DNA of 64,000 nt from Acinetobacter sp. ANC 4173 (lineage in GTDB: Bacteria; Pseudomonadota; Gammaproteobacteria; Pseudomonadales; Moraxellaceae), in the NCBI RefSeq assembly GCF_004331255.1, contig NZ_SJOF01000002.1, positions 62,001-126,000 on the forward strand, in the 5' to 3' direction. Shown here piece after piece: positions 48,554 to 58,389 of this stretch. The notes under the pieces are model-generated. The model was not told the DNA's origin. It made no database searches and was given only the letters and a program-made list of their open reading frames with translations. How positions within the stretch are numbered: position 1 is the stretch's first letter; every line of letters begins with the position of its first letter. Both the position numbers and the translations under genes were made by a program.

Positions 48554-49782
48554 TCGAATTTCACCGGTAATTCATTTTTGCTATTTGTCTGATCCGTTTG
48601 ACTCTGCAAAACACGTTTAGTTTGCTCTATTCGGACACGAGTTCCATCTTTAAGCACTGATTCTGCATCGGTAAGGACGTGATCACCTTCTTTCAATCCA
48701 GCTACAACTTCCGACATGACCAAACCACGTAAACCCAGTGTGATAGGATGACGTTGAGTTTTTCTATCTCTTACTAAAATAACCATAGCCTTGTTGCCAC
48801 TTATACTGCTTAAAGCATCATTTGGAATGACCAAGGTTCGCTCGCGCTTGTTGGTTTCAACATTTACCGATACCGTCATGTCTTGACGCAAAAAATCTGG
48901 GACTGGGTCAACTGTTAATCGGACGTCTACTGTGCCACGTTGAGCATCAATACTTGGGGCAATAAAATTAATATGGGCAGGAAAAGGTTGATCTGGATAA
49001 GCATCCGCAATCACTGCTGCTTTTTGTTGTAAAGCCAGCAGTGGTAAATTTCGTTCATCAAATGGCACTCGTATTTCAGTCGCACCATCCAGTGCAATAG
49101 TGAAGAGAGTCTGACTCGGTTGTACCAGATCCCCTGGCTCAACATTACGGGTTAAAATAATGCCTGAAACTTCTGCATGAATTTTGGTCTTGGCGAGTTG
49201 CGCTTGTAGTGCAGCGAGTCGTTCACGTAATTTTGTCTCTTCAACTTTATCTGGGGCAAGTGAAGCAACTTTTAATCGAGCTGATTCCAAATTATTACGG
49301 GCGAGCCTTTCTGCTTCTATCGATTTCTCCCTTTCCTCTGCTGATAACATTCCTAATTCGGTATTTCGTCTGCGTACCGCCTCTCTTTGAGCTTGCTCTA
49401 ATTGCACTTTGGCATTCGCTAAATCGACTTCTGCTTGCGGACGTGTAGTGGTTGTGAGTTCCTTTAATTCAGCTTCTGCCTGCCGCACTTGCGCTGAAAT
49501 TTCATCAGATTTCAGTACTAAAAGAACATCCCCTCGAAAGACCCGATCTCCCTCTTGAACCAAGCGCTCAAGAACAACCCCTGTAATTTCACTACCAATC
49601 TGAGTCCGAGATACTTTCTCTACCCGTCCTGAAGCAACAACTGTCTGAATCAATGGACTAGATACGACTTCATAACTAGGTAGCAATGGTCCTTGCCACC
49701 AGCGATATGTAGCAAAACTGACGACCAAAACCAGTAGTATGATCATGATCCAAGGCTTATAGCGGGTAACAAACAATTCCAT
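48550..49782 (-). CDS. HlyD/MacA-family membrane-fusion protein
   Basis: This 410-residue adaptor has a membrane anchor near residues 11-29, a biotinyl-lipoyl-like domain (GRVEKVSRTQIGSEITGVVLE), a long alpha-helical hairpin rich in Gln, Glu and Arg (about 105-205), and beta-barrel and membrane-proximal domains to the end. It would link the permease to an outer-membrane channel; no channel gene is adjacent. It is the first gene of the ABC operon. The promoter should lie in the AT-rich region upstream (49783-50020). Confidence 0.87.
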   Translation of the reverse strand: MELFVTRYKPWIMIILLVLVVSFATYRWWQGPLLPSYEVVSSPLIQTVVASGRVEKVSRTQIGSEITGVVLERLVQEGDRVFRGDVLLVLKSDEISAQVRQAEAELKELTTTTRPQAEVDLANAKVQLEQAQREAVRRRNTELGMLSAEEREKSIEAERLARNNLESARLKVASLAPDKVEETKLRERLAALQAQLAKTKIHAEVSGIILTRNVEPGDLVQPSQTLFTIALDGATEIRVPFDERNLPLLALQQKAAVIADAYPDQPFPAHINFIAPSIDAQRGTVDVRLTVDPVPDFLRQDMTVSVNVETNKRERTLVIPNDALSSISGNKAMVILVRDRKTQRHPITLGLRGLVMSEVVAGLKEGDHVLTDAESVLKDGTRVRIEQTKRVLQSQTDQTNSKNELPVKFD

Positions 49783-50029
49783 TCTCCAAGCCAGATTAAA
49801 GGAAATTTTTTAAATCAAATCATTAGTCTTTACTTGAACGTGTAATTTTTTTCATAGATACAAATACTGAGTATAGTGAATTTTTGTCAGCTCAAAAATG
49901 TTAGGTTTATTAAAAGCCAATTTACTTTACATATTATATATGATGGTTTTTATACATCTAGATGCAAATTAAATCTGTTATCAATAATATAAATATCTTA
50001 AAAAATAACGTATAGACTTCTTTCATAAA
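49783..50029 (-). other. AT-rich upstream region of the ABC operon
   Basis: This is non-coding, strongly AT-rich sequence. The adaptor-gene promoter presumably lies here; I could not assign a clear -35/-10 pair. Confidence 0.4.
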
Positions 50030-50335
50030 TCATTTTCACTCAGTTCCGAGTTGTAAATTCCAGCAATCAAACTGAATCTCAAATCGAGTCTTTTACCTCT
50101 ATTGCGATAACGCTCAGCAAGGATTTTTGAATATTTTCAGACTACCGAATACATACTCAACTCCGATTCTTCTTATATTGCTTTCCTGATTTTAGATTTT
50201 TAGTTTAGGACCCAATTTAGAGTGTCTTTTAGCTTCTAATGACAGTAGGCTATTCGGATACGGCGCATAAATTCCCTCATAGCCTTTAAGGGGTATACCC
50301 TAGCCTCAGCCAAAGATAGTGCTGGATAGTGGCTA
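50030..50335 (-). pseudogene. Degenerate IS5-like transposase C-terminus
   Basis: Reading the minus strand from about 50283 gives YEGIYAPYPNSLLSLEAKRH, then a stop. After it comes IRRIGVEYVFGSLKIFK and, after a one-base frameshift, ILAERYRNRGKRLDLRFSLI ending AGIYNSEL. This is the typical end of DDE transposases of the IS5-like group, which as I remember finish near RYRNRRKRFGLRFNLI. Two or more frame disruptions show that it is dead. No terminal repeats were found. Confidence 0.7.
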
Positions 50336-51100
50336 AGAGTGATCATTTTAAGCGAATTATCTATAGGGCTACGATATCTATATTTAAAACTTTTAACCCC
50401 CCTGTCTTACCACAACAGCTTACCCTCAAACCTGAATATTCACCTAGATCAGTTTTATCTTTATCACCCACTTTCATTTTGTCGATTGCAGGTACAGAGA
50501 ACGTATTGTTTATTTTCAACCTTTTCCAACATTTCATTCCTCTTTTGTTCATTGACCTGAATTTGCGACCATACACCCTTGAGTCGATTGTAAACTGACT
50601 CAATCCTCTAAGATCTTGTACATTTTTATACACGGTCTTTTTTCTACTTAAATAGAACCACCACATCATCATTTTTGTAGACTCAATCATGCAAATCACA
50701 TCCTATATTATTGAAAATTAATAATTTTATATAAATGAGCTTGTAAGACATCATAGCCAATATTGATTCACACACCCCCTATGATGCAATAGTGTAAATA
50801 ATATTATTTATCAAATACATATTAAATTTTAAAATATAAATGTATACCGAAACCCACACTAAAACATCAGACTAAATTGTACTCGTTTAGACTCTATTAG
50901 AATTTTGTTTTCCAAATTTAGAACTCTGTTTTGATAAATGGTTTATCTCTTTTATAAGTTTAAAACCACTTAGCCCAAGTTTAATATTGCAAGATTAGGC
51001 AATAAATACATATAAACAGGTCAATATTTTCCCATCTTTCTCCCTAAGATATTCATTATTCTTTTTGGTCTTATGGAGAAATTACTTACTCGCCTAATAA
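50336..51100. other. Decayed, gene-free region
   Basis: This stretch has short open frames on both strands but none with a recognisable domain or ribosome binding site. It may include more of the dead transposase (up to about 50700, minus strand). Beyond that the sequence is AT-rich up to the LysR gene. Confidence 0.5.
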
Positions 51101-52129
51101 TCAAACATTTAAAGCCAAGGCTTCAGCAGTATTTTGCTGCTCAACCAAAGTTTGAATTGTAAAATGTTGATCTTTTTTCTGCTCACATGTGAATTCACAT
51201 TTTTGCTCTAATTGGAATGTGCAACCACTTAATAATGGACAACTCGCAAATAATTCTGCAACCCAATCAACAAATACTCTCACCTTCGGTGATAAATGTC
51301 GGTTTTGTAGATACACCACGGATATAGGTAAAGGTTCAGGTAGGTATTCAGTTAATACCTGTTTAAGTGCACCGGACTCTAAGTGTTTTGCAACCATAAA
51401 ATATGGACACTGAATTAATCCAAAACCTTGAAGGGCTAAATCAATATATGAATCCCCATCATTTACAGATACCCGTCCAATTACACTCGAACTCTGCACT
51501 TCACCATCTACCACAAAACTCCAATCAATATTGCGCCCAGTACGACTATTAAAATAATGGACAGCTTGGTGTTTTTGTAAATCATCAATTGTTTTAGGCG
51601 CATCATGTTCTGCCAAATAACTTGGCGCCGCAACCGTAACCAACTGGAGTGTACCAATACGGCGAGCCACTAAACTAGAATCTTTGAGTTGACCAATACG
51701 AATCACACAATCTACTGCATCTTGCACTAAATCTACGGGGCGGTCATGCATACCAACCACCAAATCGATATCTGGATATTTTGCATGAAAATCGCACAAC
51801 ATTGGTATGAGAATGATACGCCCTATTGAGGCTTTGACATCAATCCGCAAACGCCCCCGTGGTCCACGCTCAGCATCATGAAAGTTCGATTCAACCTCTT
51901 CTACATCCGCTAAAATTTGCACACTGCGTTCATAGTAGACGGCGCCATCGGGGGTCAAATTTAGTTTACGAGTAGTCCGATTTAATAAGCGAATTTGTAA
52001 ATGCTTTTCTAATGCCTGAATGGTTGTCGTTACTGAAGCACGGGGTAATCCTAAACTATCAGCTGCCAAACTAAAACTGTTGGTTTCAACCACTTTATTA
52101 AATACTTTCATGGCATGAAATAGATCCAC
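51101..52129 (-). CDS. adeL: LysR-type regulator, AdeL-like
   Basis: This 342-residue LysR protein has its HTH at residues 1-60 (MDLFHAMKVFNKVVETNSFS, PRASVTTTIQALEKH) and a substrate-binding domain to about 295. A tail of about 45 residues follows. It is divergent from an adeFGH-like RND operon, exactly as AdeL is to adeFGH in A. baumannii, where mutations in AdeL raise expression. The name rests on this context and on the strong AdeF match next door. The 199-base shared promoter region holds an 8-bp inverted repeat. Confidence 0.85.
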   Translation of the reverse strand: MDLFHAMKVFNKVVETNSFSLAADSLGLPRASVTTTIQALEKHLQIRLLNRTTRKLNLTPDGAVYYERSVQILADVEEVESNFHDAERGPRGRLRIDVKASIGRIILIPMLCDFHAKYPDIDLVVGMHDRPVDLVQDAVDCVIRIGQLKDSSLVARRIGTLQLVTVAAPSYLAEHDAPKTIDDLQKHQAVHYFNSRTGRNIDWSFVVDGEVQSSSVIGRVSVNDGDSYIDLALQGFGLIQCPYFMVAKHLESGALKQVLTEYLPEPLPISVVYLQNRHLSPKVRVFVDWVAELFASCPLLSGCTFQLEQKCEFTCEQKKDQHFTIQTLVEQQNTAEALALNV

Positions 52130-52184
52130 ACATAAACTCCTATTAAAGCATTTTGAAAATTCAATGCTTCAATTGTTATAAAAA

Positions 52185-52222
52185 TACGAATAGTGTTATC
52201 AAATTTAATATATTTATTCGTA
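52185..52222. promoter_or_regulatory. Inverted repeat in the adeL/adeF promoter region, candidate AdeL site
   Basis: TACGAATA (52185-52192) and TATTCGTA (52215-52222) are perfect 8-bp complements spaced 22 bases. A TTGACA (-35-like) follows at 52224-52229 toward adeF. Binding by AdeL is inferred. Confidence 0.45.
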
Positions 52223-52328
52223 ATTGACAAATATTTATGCTCCGTCCATTCCGTAAACCCTATTCCACTCCCTATAGATTAAAACCAAAAGTCTAGAGAA
52301 CAGGTGTCCAAATAAACAGGAGCTATTC

Positions 52329-53543
52329 ATGTCAATTTCCCGCAAACAGTTCTCTCTGTCTGCTGTCGTTGTCTCTATTGTGGTTGCAGGTGGCAGTTTT
52401 ATGTTTTTACATGAAAATGCCGATGCTAAAAATATGCCAAGTACCAGTCAACAAGCCGCTACAACTGTCGATGTTGCCAGTGTTGTGAGTCAAACCATTA
52501 CCGATTGGCAGGAATATTCAGGCCGATTAGAAGCCATTGATCAAGTTGATATTCGCCCCCAAGTATCGGGTAAATTAATCGCGGTGCATTTTAAAGATGG
52601 TAGCCTTGTCAACAAAGGGGCACTTCTCTTTACGATTGACCCTCGTCCTTTTGAAGCAGAACTTAATCGCGCCAAAGCACAACTTGCTGCGGCCGAAGCC
52701 CAAGTGACCTATTCCACGAGTAATTTATCTCGCAATCAACGTTTGATTGAAAGCAATGCTGTCGCTCACCAAGAGCTTGAACAAGCTGAAAATGAAGCAC
52801 GCACAGCAAGAGCCAATGTTCAAGCCGCTAGAGCTGCTGTCGAATCAGCACGTTTAAATCTTGAATATACCCGCATTACCGCACCTGTCAGTGGTCGTAT
52901 TTCTCGTGCCGAAGTAACGGCTGGAAACGTGGTATCTGCGGGTAATGGTGCACAGGTTTTAACCAGTATTGTGTCAGTCGCTCGTTTATATGCATCTTTT
53001 GATGTCGATGAACAAACTTATCTGAAATATCTAAGTGATCAAGATAATGCTGCTCAGATTCCTGTATCTATGGGACTTGCTAATGAAGAAGGTTTTTCAC
53101 ATGAAGGCGTCATTAGTTCATTTGACAATAATTTAAATGCTACATCGGGAACGATTCGTGTCCGAGCTACTTTTAACAACCCGAATGGCACACTCCTTCC
53201 CGGTTTATATTCACGTATTCGTCTTGGTGGAGGTCAACCTCGTTCAGCAATTCTCATTAGCCAAACAGCCATTGGTGTCGATCAAGATAAGCGTTTTGTC
53301 ATCGTTGTGAATGCGAACAATCAAACCAGTTACCGAGAAGTGAAACTTGGCGCAGTACAAGACGGACTGCAAATCATTAACAGTGGTTTACAAGCCGGCG
53401 ATCGTGTGGTCGTCAATGGTTTACAGCGGATTCGACCAGGGGATCCTGTTACCCCGCATCGTGTACCAATGCCGAACAGCCAAGTTTCAACCGTTCTACA
53501 ACCTCAGCCAACTGACAATACTCCAAATTCGGCAAAAGGTTAA
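52329..53543 (+). CDS. adeF: RND efflux membrane-fusion protein AdeF-like
   Basis: This 404-residue periplasmic adaptor begins MSISRKQFSLSAVVVSIVVA with an N-terminal membrane segment, then IRPQVSGKLIAVHFKDGSLVNKG in the lipoyl domain. A helical hairpin (about 95-160) and the C-terminal GDRVVVNGLQRIRPGDPVTPH follow. Over most of its length it matches A. baumannii AdeF as I remember it. With AdeG and AdeH it forms a tripartite pump; AdeFGH confers resistance to fluoroquinolones, chloramphenicol and others when overexpressed. It lies 6 bases before adeG. An AGGAG ribosome binding site precedes the ATG. Confidence 0.93.
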   Translation: MSISRKQFSLSAVVVSIVVAGGSFMFLHENADAKNMPSTSQQAATTVDVASVVSQTITDWQEYSGRLEAIDQVDIRPQVSGKLIAVHFKDGSLVNKGALLFTIDPRPFEAELNRAKAQLAAAEAQVTYSTSNLSRNQRLIESNAVAHQELEQAENEARTARANVQAARAAVESARLNLEYTRITAPVSGRISRAEVTAGNVVSAGNGAQVLTSIVSVARLYASFDVDEQTYLKYLSDQDNAAQIPVSMGLANEEGFSHEGVISSFDNNLNATSGTIRVRATFNNPNGTLLPGLYSRIRLGGGQPRSAILISQTAIGVDQDKRFVIVVNANNQTSYREVKLGAVQDGLQIINSGLQAGDRVVVNGLQRIRPGDPVTPHRVPMPNSQVSTVLQPQPTDNTPNSAKG

Positions 53544-53549
53544 TCGTGT

Positions 53550-56500
53550 ATGAATATCTCTAAATTTTTCATTGATCGCCCCATATTTGCAGGCGTACTG
53601 TCCGTGCTCATCGTGTTGGCAGGTGTATTGTCCGTCTTTAAACTGCCTATTTCTGAATATCCTGAAGTCGTACCGCCCTCTGTGGTCGTTCGTGCTCAAT
53701 ACCCAGGCGCTAACCCGAAAGTCATTGCCGAAACTGTCGCTTCACCACTTGAAGAATCAATCAATGGTGTAGAAGACATGTTGTATATGCAGTCTCAAGC
53801 CAACAGTGACGGTAATCTAACGGTCACTGTGAACTTTAAACTTGGGGTTGATCCAGATAAAGCTCAACAACTGGTACAAAACCGAGTCTCACAAGCCTTA
53901 CCGCGTTTACCTGAAGATGTACAGCGTTTAGGGGTGACAACACTTAAAAGCTCTTCGAACTTGACTATGGTGGTGCATTTAACATCACCAGATAGTCGTT
54001 ATGACATGACCTACTTACGTAACTATGCGGTGCTCAATGTCAAAGACCGTTTAGCACGTTTGCAAGGTGTCGGTGAAGTTGGTCTATTTGGCTCAGGTGA
54101 TTATTCCATGCGGATTTGGCTAGATCCGCAGAAAATCTCCGCAAGAAATTTAACAGCTAGTGAAATTGTCAGTGCAATCCGCGAGCAGAATATTCAAGTA
54201 GCTGCAGGGACGATTGGTGCATCTCCAAGTAATGCACCTATACAACTTTCAGTTAATGCCCAAGGTCGTTTAAGTACCGAACAAGAATTTGCCGATATTA
54301 TTCTAAAAACAGATTCAAATGGTGCAGTCACTCGCTTAGGAGATGTTGCTCGTGTAGAACTTGCTGCTTCAGAATATGGTTTACGCTCGTTATTGGACAA
54401 TAAACAAGCTGTTGCCATTCCTATTTTCCAAGCTCCGGGTGCAAATGCTTTGCAAGTGTCTGAGCAAGTGCGTGACACCATGCAGGAACTGTCAAAAGAT
54501 TTTCCGTCTTCAATTCAGTATGAAATTGTTTACGATCCGACGCAGTTTGTTCGTGCCAGTATTGAAGCTGTAGTCCATACCTTACTTGAAGCAATTGCAC
54601 TGGTCGTTGTAGTGGTGATTTTATTCCTGCAAACATGGCGTGCATCTATTATTCCTTTACTTGCTGTACCTGTATCTATTATTGGTACATTTGCATTGAT
54701 GCTAGCATTTGGCTATTCCATCAATGCGCTATCCCTATTTGGAATGGTCCTTGCCATCGGCATTGTCGTCGATGATGCAATTGTCGTCGTGGAAAATGTC
54801 GAACGGAATATTGAAGCAGGATTAAACCCGAGAGATGCAACTTATCGTGCCATGCGTGAAGTCAGTGGTCCGATTATTGCCATTGCCCTGACGCTATGTG
54901 CCGTGTTTGTACCGCTTGCTTTTATGACAGGTTTAACGGGGCAATTTTATAAACAATTTGCCATGACCATCGCGATTTCAACGGTGATTTCTGCGTTTAA
55001 TTCACTCACCCTCTCCCCTGCTTTAGCCGCGATTTTACTCAAAGGTCATGATGCCAAACCTGATGCGTTGACGCGTGGTATGAACCGCGTATTTGGACGA
55101 TTTTTCAAAGCATTTAACCGTATATTCTCACGTGCATCTGATCGTTATAGTCAAGGCGTGAGTCGTGTTATTTCACACAAAACTTCAGCTATGGGTGTTT
55201 ATGCAGTATTGCTTGGTTTAACTATTGGTATTTCTTATATTGTGCCTGGTGGATTCGTTCCAGCTCAGGACAAACAGTATCTGATTAGTTTTGCACAATT
55301 ACCCAATGGTGCTTCTTTAAATCGAACAGAAGACGTTATTCGTAAAATGAGTGATGCAGCACTGAAACAGCCGGGTGTCGAAAGTGCGATTGCCTTCCCT
55401 GGTTTATCTATTAATGGTTTTACCAACAGCTCAAGTGCGGGCATTGTTTTTGTAACCCTGAAACCGTTTGATGAACGCAAAAGCAATGAGCTTTCATCTA
55501 GTGCCATTGCAAGTGCGCTCAACCAAAAATATGCAGCCATTCAAGAAGCCTATATTGCGGTTTTCCCTCCTCCGCCAGTTATGGGTTTAGGAACTGTCGG
55601 TGGTTTCAAAATGCAGCTTGAAGACCGTGGTGCATTGGGTTATTCCGCTTTAAATGATGCGACACAAAACTTTATCAAAGCGGCTCAATCAGCGCCAGAA
55701 CTTGGTCCAATGTTTTCAAGCTATCAAATTAATGTACCTCAACTCAATGTCGATTTGGATCGTGTAAAAGCCAAGCAACAAGGTGTGGCTGTTACAGATG
55801 TGTTTAGCACGATGCAAATTTACTTGGGCTCTCAGTATGTCAATGACTTTAACCGTTTTGGCCGTGTTTATCAGGTACGAGCGCAAGCTGATGCACCCTA
55901 TCGAGCCAATCCTGAAGATATTTTGCAACTGAAAACCCGCAATAGCGCTGGGCAGATGGTGCCATTGTCTTCATTGGTCAATGTGACACAAACCTATGGT
56001 CCCGAAATGGCCGTGCGTTATAACGGATATAGTGCAGCCGATATTAATGGTGGCCCTGCACCAGGCTATTCATCGAGTCAAGCTGAGGCTGCTGCGGAAC
56101 GTATTGCTGCACAAACCTTACCACGTGGCATCAAATTTGAATGGACCGATTTAACCTATCAAAAAATTCTGGCAGGAAATGCTGGACTGTGGGTATTTCC
56201 GATTAGCGTCTTGTTGGTCTTTCTCGTCTTAGCGGCGCAATATGAAAGTTTAACCCTACCCTTAGCCGTAATTTTAATTGTACCGATGGGAATTTTAGCT
56301 GCACTCACAGGAGTATGGCTGACCAATGGTGACAACAATATTTTCACTCAAATTGGTTTAATGGTACTGGTTGGGCTGGCCTGTAAGAATGCGATTTTGA
56401 TTGTTGAGTTTGCTCGTGAGCTTGAAATGCAAGGGATGACCGCCTTTAAAGCGGCCGTTGAAGCCAGCCGTCTACGTTTACGTCCAATTTTAATGACTTC

Positions 56501-56723
56501 ATTCGCTTTCATTATGGGGGTTGTACCGTTAGTTCTTTCTACAGGTGCTGGCTCAGAAATGCGTCATGCAATGGGCGTTGCCGTCTTCTCTGGCATGTTG
56601 GGTGTAACTTTCTTCGGTTTATTCCTTACACCTGCTTTCTATGTGCTCATTCGAACCTTGAATCGTGGACATAAACTGCATTCAGCTAGCCCACACGAAG
56701 CTCCTATCAATCCACATCACTAA
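53550..56723 (+). CDS. adeG: RND efflux transporter AdeG-like
   Basis: This 1057-residue HAE1-type RND pump starts MNISKFFIDRPIFAGVLSVL and has twelve membrane helices and two large periplasmic loops. The proton-relay aspartates are in VLAIGIVVDDAIVVVENVERN-like helix 4 (around residue 407), and the helix-10 lysine is in VLVGLACKNAIL. The order F-G-H and length match AdeG. It takes drugs from the periplasm and inner-membrane leaflet for export. It is 17 bases before adeH and shows no disruption. Confidence 0.94.
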   Translation: MNISKFFIDRPIFAGVLSVLIVLAGVLSVFKLPISEYPEVVPPSVVVRAQYPGANPKVIAETVASPLEESINGVEDMLYMQSQANSDGNLTVTVNFKLGVDPDKAQQLVQNRVSQALPRLPEDVQRLGVTTLKSSSNLTMVVHLTSPDSRYDMTYLRNYAVLNVKDRLARLQGVGEVGLFGSGDYSMRIWLDPQKISARNLTASEIVSAIREQNIQVAAGTIGASPSNAPIQLSVNAQGRLSTEQEFADIILKTDSNGAVTRLGDVARVELAASEYGLRSLLDNKQAVAIPIFQAPGANALQVSEQVRDTMQELSKDFPSSIQYEIVYDPTQFVRASIEAVVHTLLEAIALVVVVVILFLQTWRASIIPLLAVPVSIIGTFALMLAFGYSINALSLFGMVLAIGIVVDDAIVVVENVERNIEAGLNPRDATYRAMREVSGPIIAIALTLCAVFVPLAFMTGLTGQFYKQFAMTIAISTVISAFNSLTLSPALAAILLKGHDAKPDALTRGMNRVFGRFFKAFNRIFSRASDRYSQGVSRVISHKTSAMGVYAVLLGLTIGISYIVPGGFVPAQDKQYLISFAQLPNGASLNRTEDVIRKMSDAALKQPGVESAIAFPGLSINGFTNSSSAGIVFVTLKPFDERKSNELSSSAIASALNQKYAAIQEAYIAVFPPPPVMGLGTVGGFKMQLEDRGALGYSALNDATQNFIKAAQSAPELGPMFSSYQINVPQLNVDLDRVKAKQQGVAVTDVFSTMQIYLGSQYVNDFNRFGRVYQVRAQADAPYRANPEDILQLKTRNSAGQMVPLSSLVNVTQTYGPEMAVRYNGYSAADINGGPAPGYSSSQAEAAAERIAAQTLPRGIKFEWTDLTYQKILAGNAGLWVFPISVLLVFLVLAAQYESLTLPLAVILIVPMGILAALTGVWLTNGDNNIFTQIGLMVLVGLACKNAILIVEFARELEMQGMTAFKAAVEASRLRLRPILMTSFAFIMGVVPLVLSTGAGSEMRHAMGVAVFSGMLGVTFFGLFLTPAFYVLIRTLNRGHKLHSASPHEAPINPHH

Positions 56724-56739
56724 AATGGACGGTATGATC

Positions 56740-58209
56740 ATGCCTAAAAAACAGATCTGGTTATTGTCCTCGCTTATGGGAAGCCTGCTACTTGCAGGCT
56801 GCTCATTGGCGCCACAATATGAACCAGCAAACGTAGCGACTCCACTTAAATTTAAAGAAGCAACATCCCTTCCAGAAGATGAAAACTGGAAGGTTGCCCA
56901 ACCCAACGATATACAATCTAGAGGCGAATGGTGGCATGTTTTCAATAATGCTGAGTTGAATGAGCTAGAACAACAAGCCATTGCAGGCAATCAAAACCTA
57001 AAATCTGTTGCTGCCAATATTCAAGCATCTCGTGCTTTAAAGTCAGCAGCACAAGCCGAACGTATGCCAAGTATTGGCGTGGGTTTCGGCCCTACACGAC
57101 AAAGGCTTTCTCCTGCTTCTCAAGGATTAGATACGAATGCGCAGACTTCAACACAAACTTTGTGGCGTGCACAAACAAATGTGGCGTATGAGCTAGACTT
57201 ATTTGGTCGTATAGCCAGTAGTGTGAATGCAGCAACAGCCGATGTACAGCAACAAGAAATTTTATATCAATCTGCACTTTTGGCATTACAAGCCGATGTT
57301 GCACAAAGTTATTTTCAAATTAGGCAGTTAGACACAGAACAAGTCATTTATGAGCGAATGATTAAACTGCTGACTGAATCACATCATTTAATGCAAGCTC
57401 GCTTTAAAAATGGAGCAGTCAGTGAACTTGATGTGTTTCGTGCACAAACTGAATTGTCCACAGCGCAAACCAATTTACTCAGTATTGAACGTAGTCGAGC
57501 AAATGCTGAACATGCTCTTGCGGTGCTACTGGGTAAACCTCCAGCTGATTTCGGTCTGCCTAAGCAAGTACTAACTAAAACTACTATTCGAATACCTGCG
57601 GGTTTACCATCAAGTCTACTTGAAAGACGCCCTGATATTGCTGCTGCCGAACGTGCTATGGCCGCAGATAATGCACGAATAGGGATTGCTCGTGCGGCAT
57701 TTTTCCCACGGCTGAGCCTTACGGGGGCTTTGGGTTATGAGTCATCAACACTTGGGGATTTAACACAATGGTCTAGCCGAACATTCTTATTGGGTCCTGT
57801 CGCAGGTACAATTTTGTCTTTACCTTTATTTGACGGTGGACAGCGTAAAGCTGGTGTTGCACAAGCAAGAGCGGCTTATGAAGAAAGTATTGCCAATTAT
57901 CGACAAACCGTGCTGAATGCATTCCGTGAAGTTGAAAATGGGTTGTCTGATCAACGCATTCTAGAGCAACAAATAAATGCACAAGCTCAAGCACTTTCAT
58001 CTTCTCAGCATGCAAACAAACTTTCACATTTGCGCTATCGTGAAGGCGTTATCAGTTATCTAGATGTGATTGATTCTGATCGTAATATACTTCAACAAGA
58101 GCAATTAGCTGCACAGCTTCATGGCAGTCGTATGATAGCCAGTGTGGACTTAATTCGTGCTTTAGGTGGTGGATGGACGATGAATCAGACACAAGCTTTC
58201 GCTCAATAA
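56740..58209 (+). CDS. adeH: RND outer-membrane channel lipoprotein AdeH-like
   Basis: From ATG 56740 the protein has 489 residues with a lipoprotein signal (GSLLLAGC, Cys21). It has the two TolC/OprM repeats, marked by AELDLFGRIASSVNAA-type ELDLFGR segments and FPRLSLTGALG, plus long helices between. It is the channel of the AdeFGH-type pump. Upstream in-frame codons overlap the end of adeG, but they precede the signal peptide without a ribosome binding site; ATGs at 56725 and 56734 are alternatives. A hairpin follows. Confidence 0.92.
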   Translation: MPKKQIWLLSSLMGSLLLAGCSLAPQYEPANVATPLKFKEATSLPEDENWKVAQPNDIQSRGEWWHVFNNAELNELEQQAIAGNQNLKSVAANIQASRALKSAAQAERMPSIGVGFGPTRQRLSPASQGLDTNAQTSTQTLWRAQTNVAYELDLFGRIASSVNAATADVQQQEILYQSALLALQADVAQSYFQIRQLDTEQVIYERMIKLLTESHHLMQARFKNGAVSELDVFRAQTELSTAQTNLLSIERSRANAEHALAVLLGKPPADFGLPKQVLTKTTIRIPAGLPSSLLERRPDIAAAERAMAADNARIGIARAAFFPRLSLTGALGYESSTLGDLTQWSSRTFLLGPVAGTILSLPLFDGGQRKAGVAQARAAYEESIANYRQTVLNAFREVENGLSDQRILEQQINAQAQALSSSQHANKLSHLRYREGVISYLDVIDSDRNILQQEQLAAQLHGSRMIASVDLIRALGGGWTMNQTQAFAQ

Positions 58210-58224
58210 AAGATCAAACCTTTT

Positions 58225-58255
58225 AGTATGAATTGGCTACATGTCAATTCATACT
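58225..58255 (+). terminator. Terminator-like hairpin after adeH
   Basis: A perfect 11-bp inverted repeat (AGTATGAATTG / CAATTCATACT, 9-base loop) lies 15 bases after the adeH stop. The following sequence is not T-rich, so it may be a weak terminator or an RNA-end stabiliser. Confidence 0.55.
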
Positions 58256-58389
58256 CAATGCTGAAAATCTTTCTGAATAACTTATACGTGGGTCATGGTT
58301 TAGTTGATATTACTCTGATTTCACCTCAGAACTGGAATATCATAACCCTGTCGTATCACATGATCTAAATTTTTTAATAGCACTAAAAA

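Noticed and set aside
50361..50699. A 112-codon minus-strand open frame
   Set aside because: It has a low-complexity, basic composition and no ribosome binding site, and it abuts the transposase remnant; it may be more fossil sequence but cannot be supported as a gene.
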